Below are positions 63,146-64,000 of a stretch of DNA of 64,000 nucleotides, in pieces. Numbering within the stretch: the first letter of the stretch is position 1; the number at the start of each line of letters is the position of its first letter. This stretch comes from Microtetraspora glauca (GTDB taxonomy: Bacteria > Actinomycetota > Actinomycetes > Streptomycetales > Streptomycetaceae): the NCBI GenBank assembly GCA_000721275.1, contig JOFO01000002.1:62001-126000 (forward strand), given 5' to 3'. Below the pieces are notes generated by a model that saw nothing but the letters and a program-made list of their open reading frames with translations, did no database searches and had not been told where the DNA came from. Made by a program: the position numbers and the translations under genes.

Positions 63146-63817
63146 CTAGAAGCACTCCTTCTCGGTGCCCCGGTGCAGGGACAGCTTGAGGTCGGGGAGC
63201 TTGAAGGTGGCGGCCGTGGTGGCCCACGCCTTCTGCTTCACGTTGGTCAGCGTGACCCTCTCGGCGCGCTGCGCGAAGCCGTTCTTGTTGTAGCTCTGGG
63301 GGTCGACGCCGGGCTGGGTGCCCTGTCCGCCTTCGTACTTCGGCAGCGAGCCGGCCGCGACGCCGATGTCGATGCGCTTGAACTCGGCGTCGGCGTCCAG
63401 GTACGAGACATCGAGGTAGATGTCCTTGGCCTGCACCTTGTCGGCGTCGGCGCCGCTCTGCGCGGCGGCCTTGCCGGCCTCCAGGCGCAGGGTGATGTCA
63501 CCGAGGCCCGGGACGGGGGTCACGACCGACTGGCACATGTTGGTGATCTTGGCCGTGTCGAAGCCGGAGACCGCGACCGGGGCGGCGAACTTGTTGCCGC
63601 GCAGGTCCGCACCCTGGTCGACACTGCCGTACTGGACGAACTCGGTGCCTTCGAGCTTGTCCGTCGTGACCTTGAACTCCTGGCCGGAGATCGCGAACGA
63701 CGCGGCGAGCGCGCCCTGCGCCAGGCCGACACCGATCGCGGCCGTGGCCGCCAGGCTCGGGACCATGACGACGGCGAACCGCTTCCATCTGGTCCCGCCA
63801 CGAACCTGGGAACTCAT
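63146..63817 (-). CDS. DUF6230 exported protein
   Basis: This 223-residue protein is preceded by GGAGG. The signal-like helix FAVVMVPSLAATAAIGVGLA is followed by ASFAISGQEFKVTTDKLEGT, the standard opening of the DUF6230 family (often mislabelled cholesterol esterase in databases). The domain is mainly beta strands with NMCQSVVTPVPGLGDITLRL and a C-terminal Cys (KECF). Two cysteines could pair. Together with DUF6114 it forms a conserved actinobacterial module of unknown, possibly envelope-lipid-related, function. It is the first gene of the operon. Confidence 0.87.
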   Translation of the reverse strand: MSSQVRGGTRWKRFAVVMVPSLAATAAIGVGLAQGALAASFAISGQEFKVTTDKLEGTEFVQYGSVDQGADLRGNKFAAPVAVSGFDTAKITNMCQSVVTPVPGLGDITLRLEAGKAAAQSGADADKVQAKDIYLDVSYLDADAEFKRIDIGVAAGSLPKYEGGQGTQPGVDPQSYNKNGFAQRAERVTLTNVKQKAWATTAATFKLPDLKLSLHRGTEKECF

Positions 63818-63937
63818 GAGAATCCTCCTTCTCGGACGTACATCTCCAGCAGGGGCCCGGGGCCCGTCCTGGGATGGGAGAAGAGCTACGTCCTCGGGAA
63901 GGAGAGCGCCGAGGCATCAGGAGACGCGACGCGCGTC

Positions 63938-63955
63938 CGATCACCGGCGATCACC
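63938..63955. repeat. Direct repeat of CGATCACC upstream of the DUF6230 operon
   Basis: CGATCACC occurs at 63938-63945 and 63948-63955, a spacing of 10 bp (one helical turn), about 125 bp before the DUF6230 start. It is a possible regulator-binding site; the rest of the 183 bp to the right edge shows no gene. Confidence 0.35.
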
Positions 63956-64000
63956 CCCGAGCGACAACCATGTGCCGCGCGTGCGCACGGCCCGGTGGAC

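Overview
The window is a GC-rich actinobacterial chromosome segment, almost certainly from a Streptomyces. The signs are GC-saturated third codon positions, frequent GTG starts, ATGA/GTGA stop-start overlaps, perfect GC-rich hairpins after most operons, and gene families typical of the genus (DUF6230/DUF6114, twin SseB-like proteins, an anti-sigma-type ATPase, the GlgE pathway). From memory, the order resembles the Streptomyces coelicolor core region around SCO5423-SCO5487, but I could not check this. I see no rRNA, tRNA, insertion sequence, phage gene, CRISPR array or biosynthetic cluster.

Layout. 1-3.5 kb: the end of a secreted amidase, a cysteine desulfurase, a thioesterase-like protein and a TRIC/UPF0126 membrane protein. 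3.5-9.5 kb: a five-gene peptide ABC importer (binding protein, two permeases, two ATPases). 9.6-12.1 kb: two SseB-like proteins and a P-loop ATPase. 12.2-16.9 kb: a tandem glycine riboswitch followed by gcvT-gcvH-glyA-sdaA, a glycine/serine catabolic unit. 16.9-21 kb: small and hypothetical genes, a CopD-like membrane protein, a two-EF-hand protein, an anti-sigma-type ATPase and an enoyl-CoA hydratase. 21-23.7 kb: two tandem lipoprotein L,D-transpeptidases. 23.9-26 kb: glgX. 26.1-29.8 kb: a heterodimeric ABC exporter with one degenerate ATP site. 30.2-32.2 kb: a secreted thermolysin-like protease. 32.3-34.4 kb: a two-component system. 34.5-46 kb: the alpha-glucan/trehalose block glgP, an AraC-type regulator, glgE-treS-mak and glgB. 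46-48.3 kb: a HelD-type RNA-polymerase helicase whose leader is overlapped by a predicted antisense small RNA. 48.4-53.3 kb: an alpha/beta hydrolase, a DctA-type transporter and a divergent CitA/CitB-type two-component system. 53.4-60.3 kb: a double-HTH protein, pfkA and pta-ackA-pyk. 60.4-64 kb: two coupled small hypothetical genes and a DUF6230-DUF6114-secreted-protein operon.

How it fits together. Two carbon themes dominate. One is glycine/serine breakdown under glycine sensing. The other is glycogen/trehalose turnover (GlgX and GlgP degrade; TreS, Mak, GlgE and GlgB rebuild through maltose-1-phosphate), with pfkA, pyk and pta-ackA handling lower glycolysis and acetate. The most unusual structure is at 48.19-48.33 kb. 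There two strong sigma70-like promoters (TTGACA/TACAGT on + and TTGACA/TATATT on -) face each other over about 60 bp. The + transcript ends in a U-tract terminator whose hairpin contains the -35 box of the helicase promoter.
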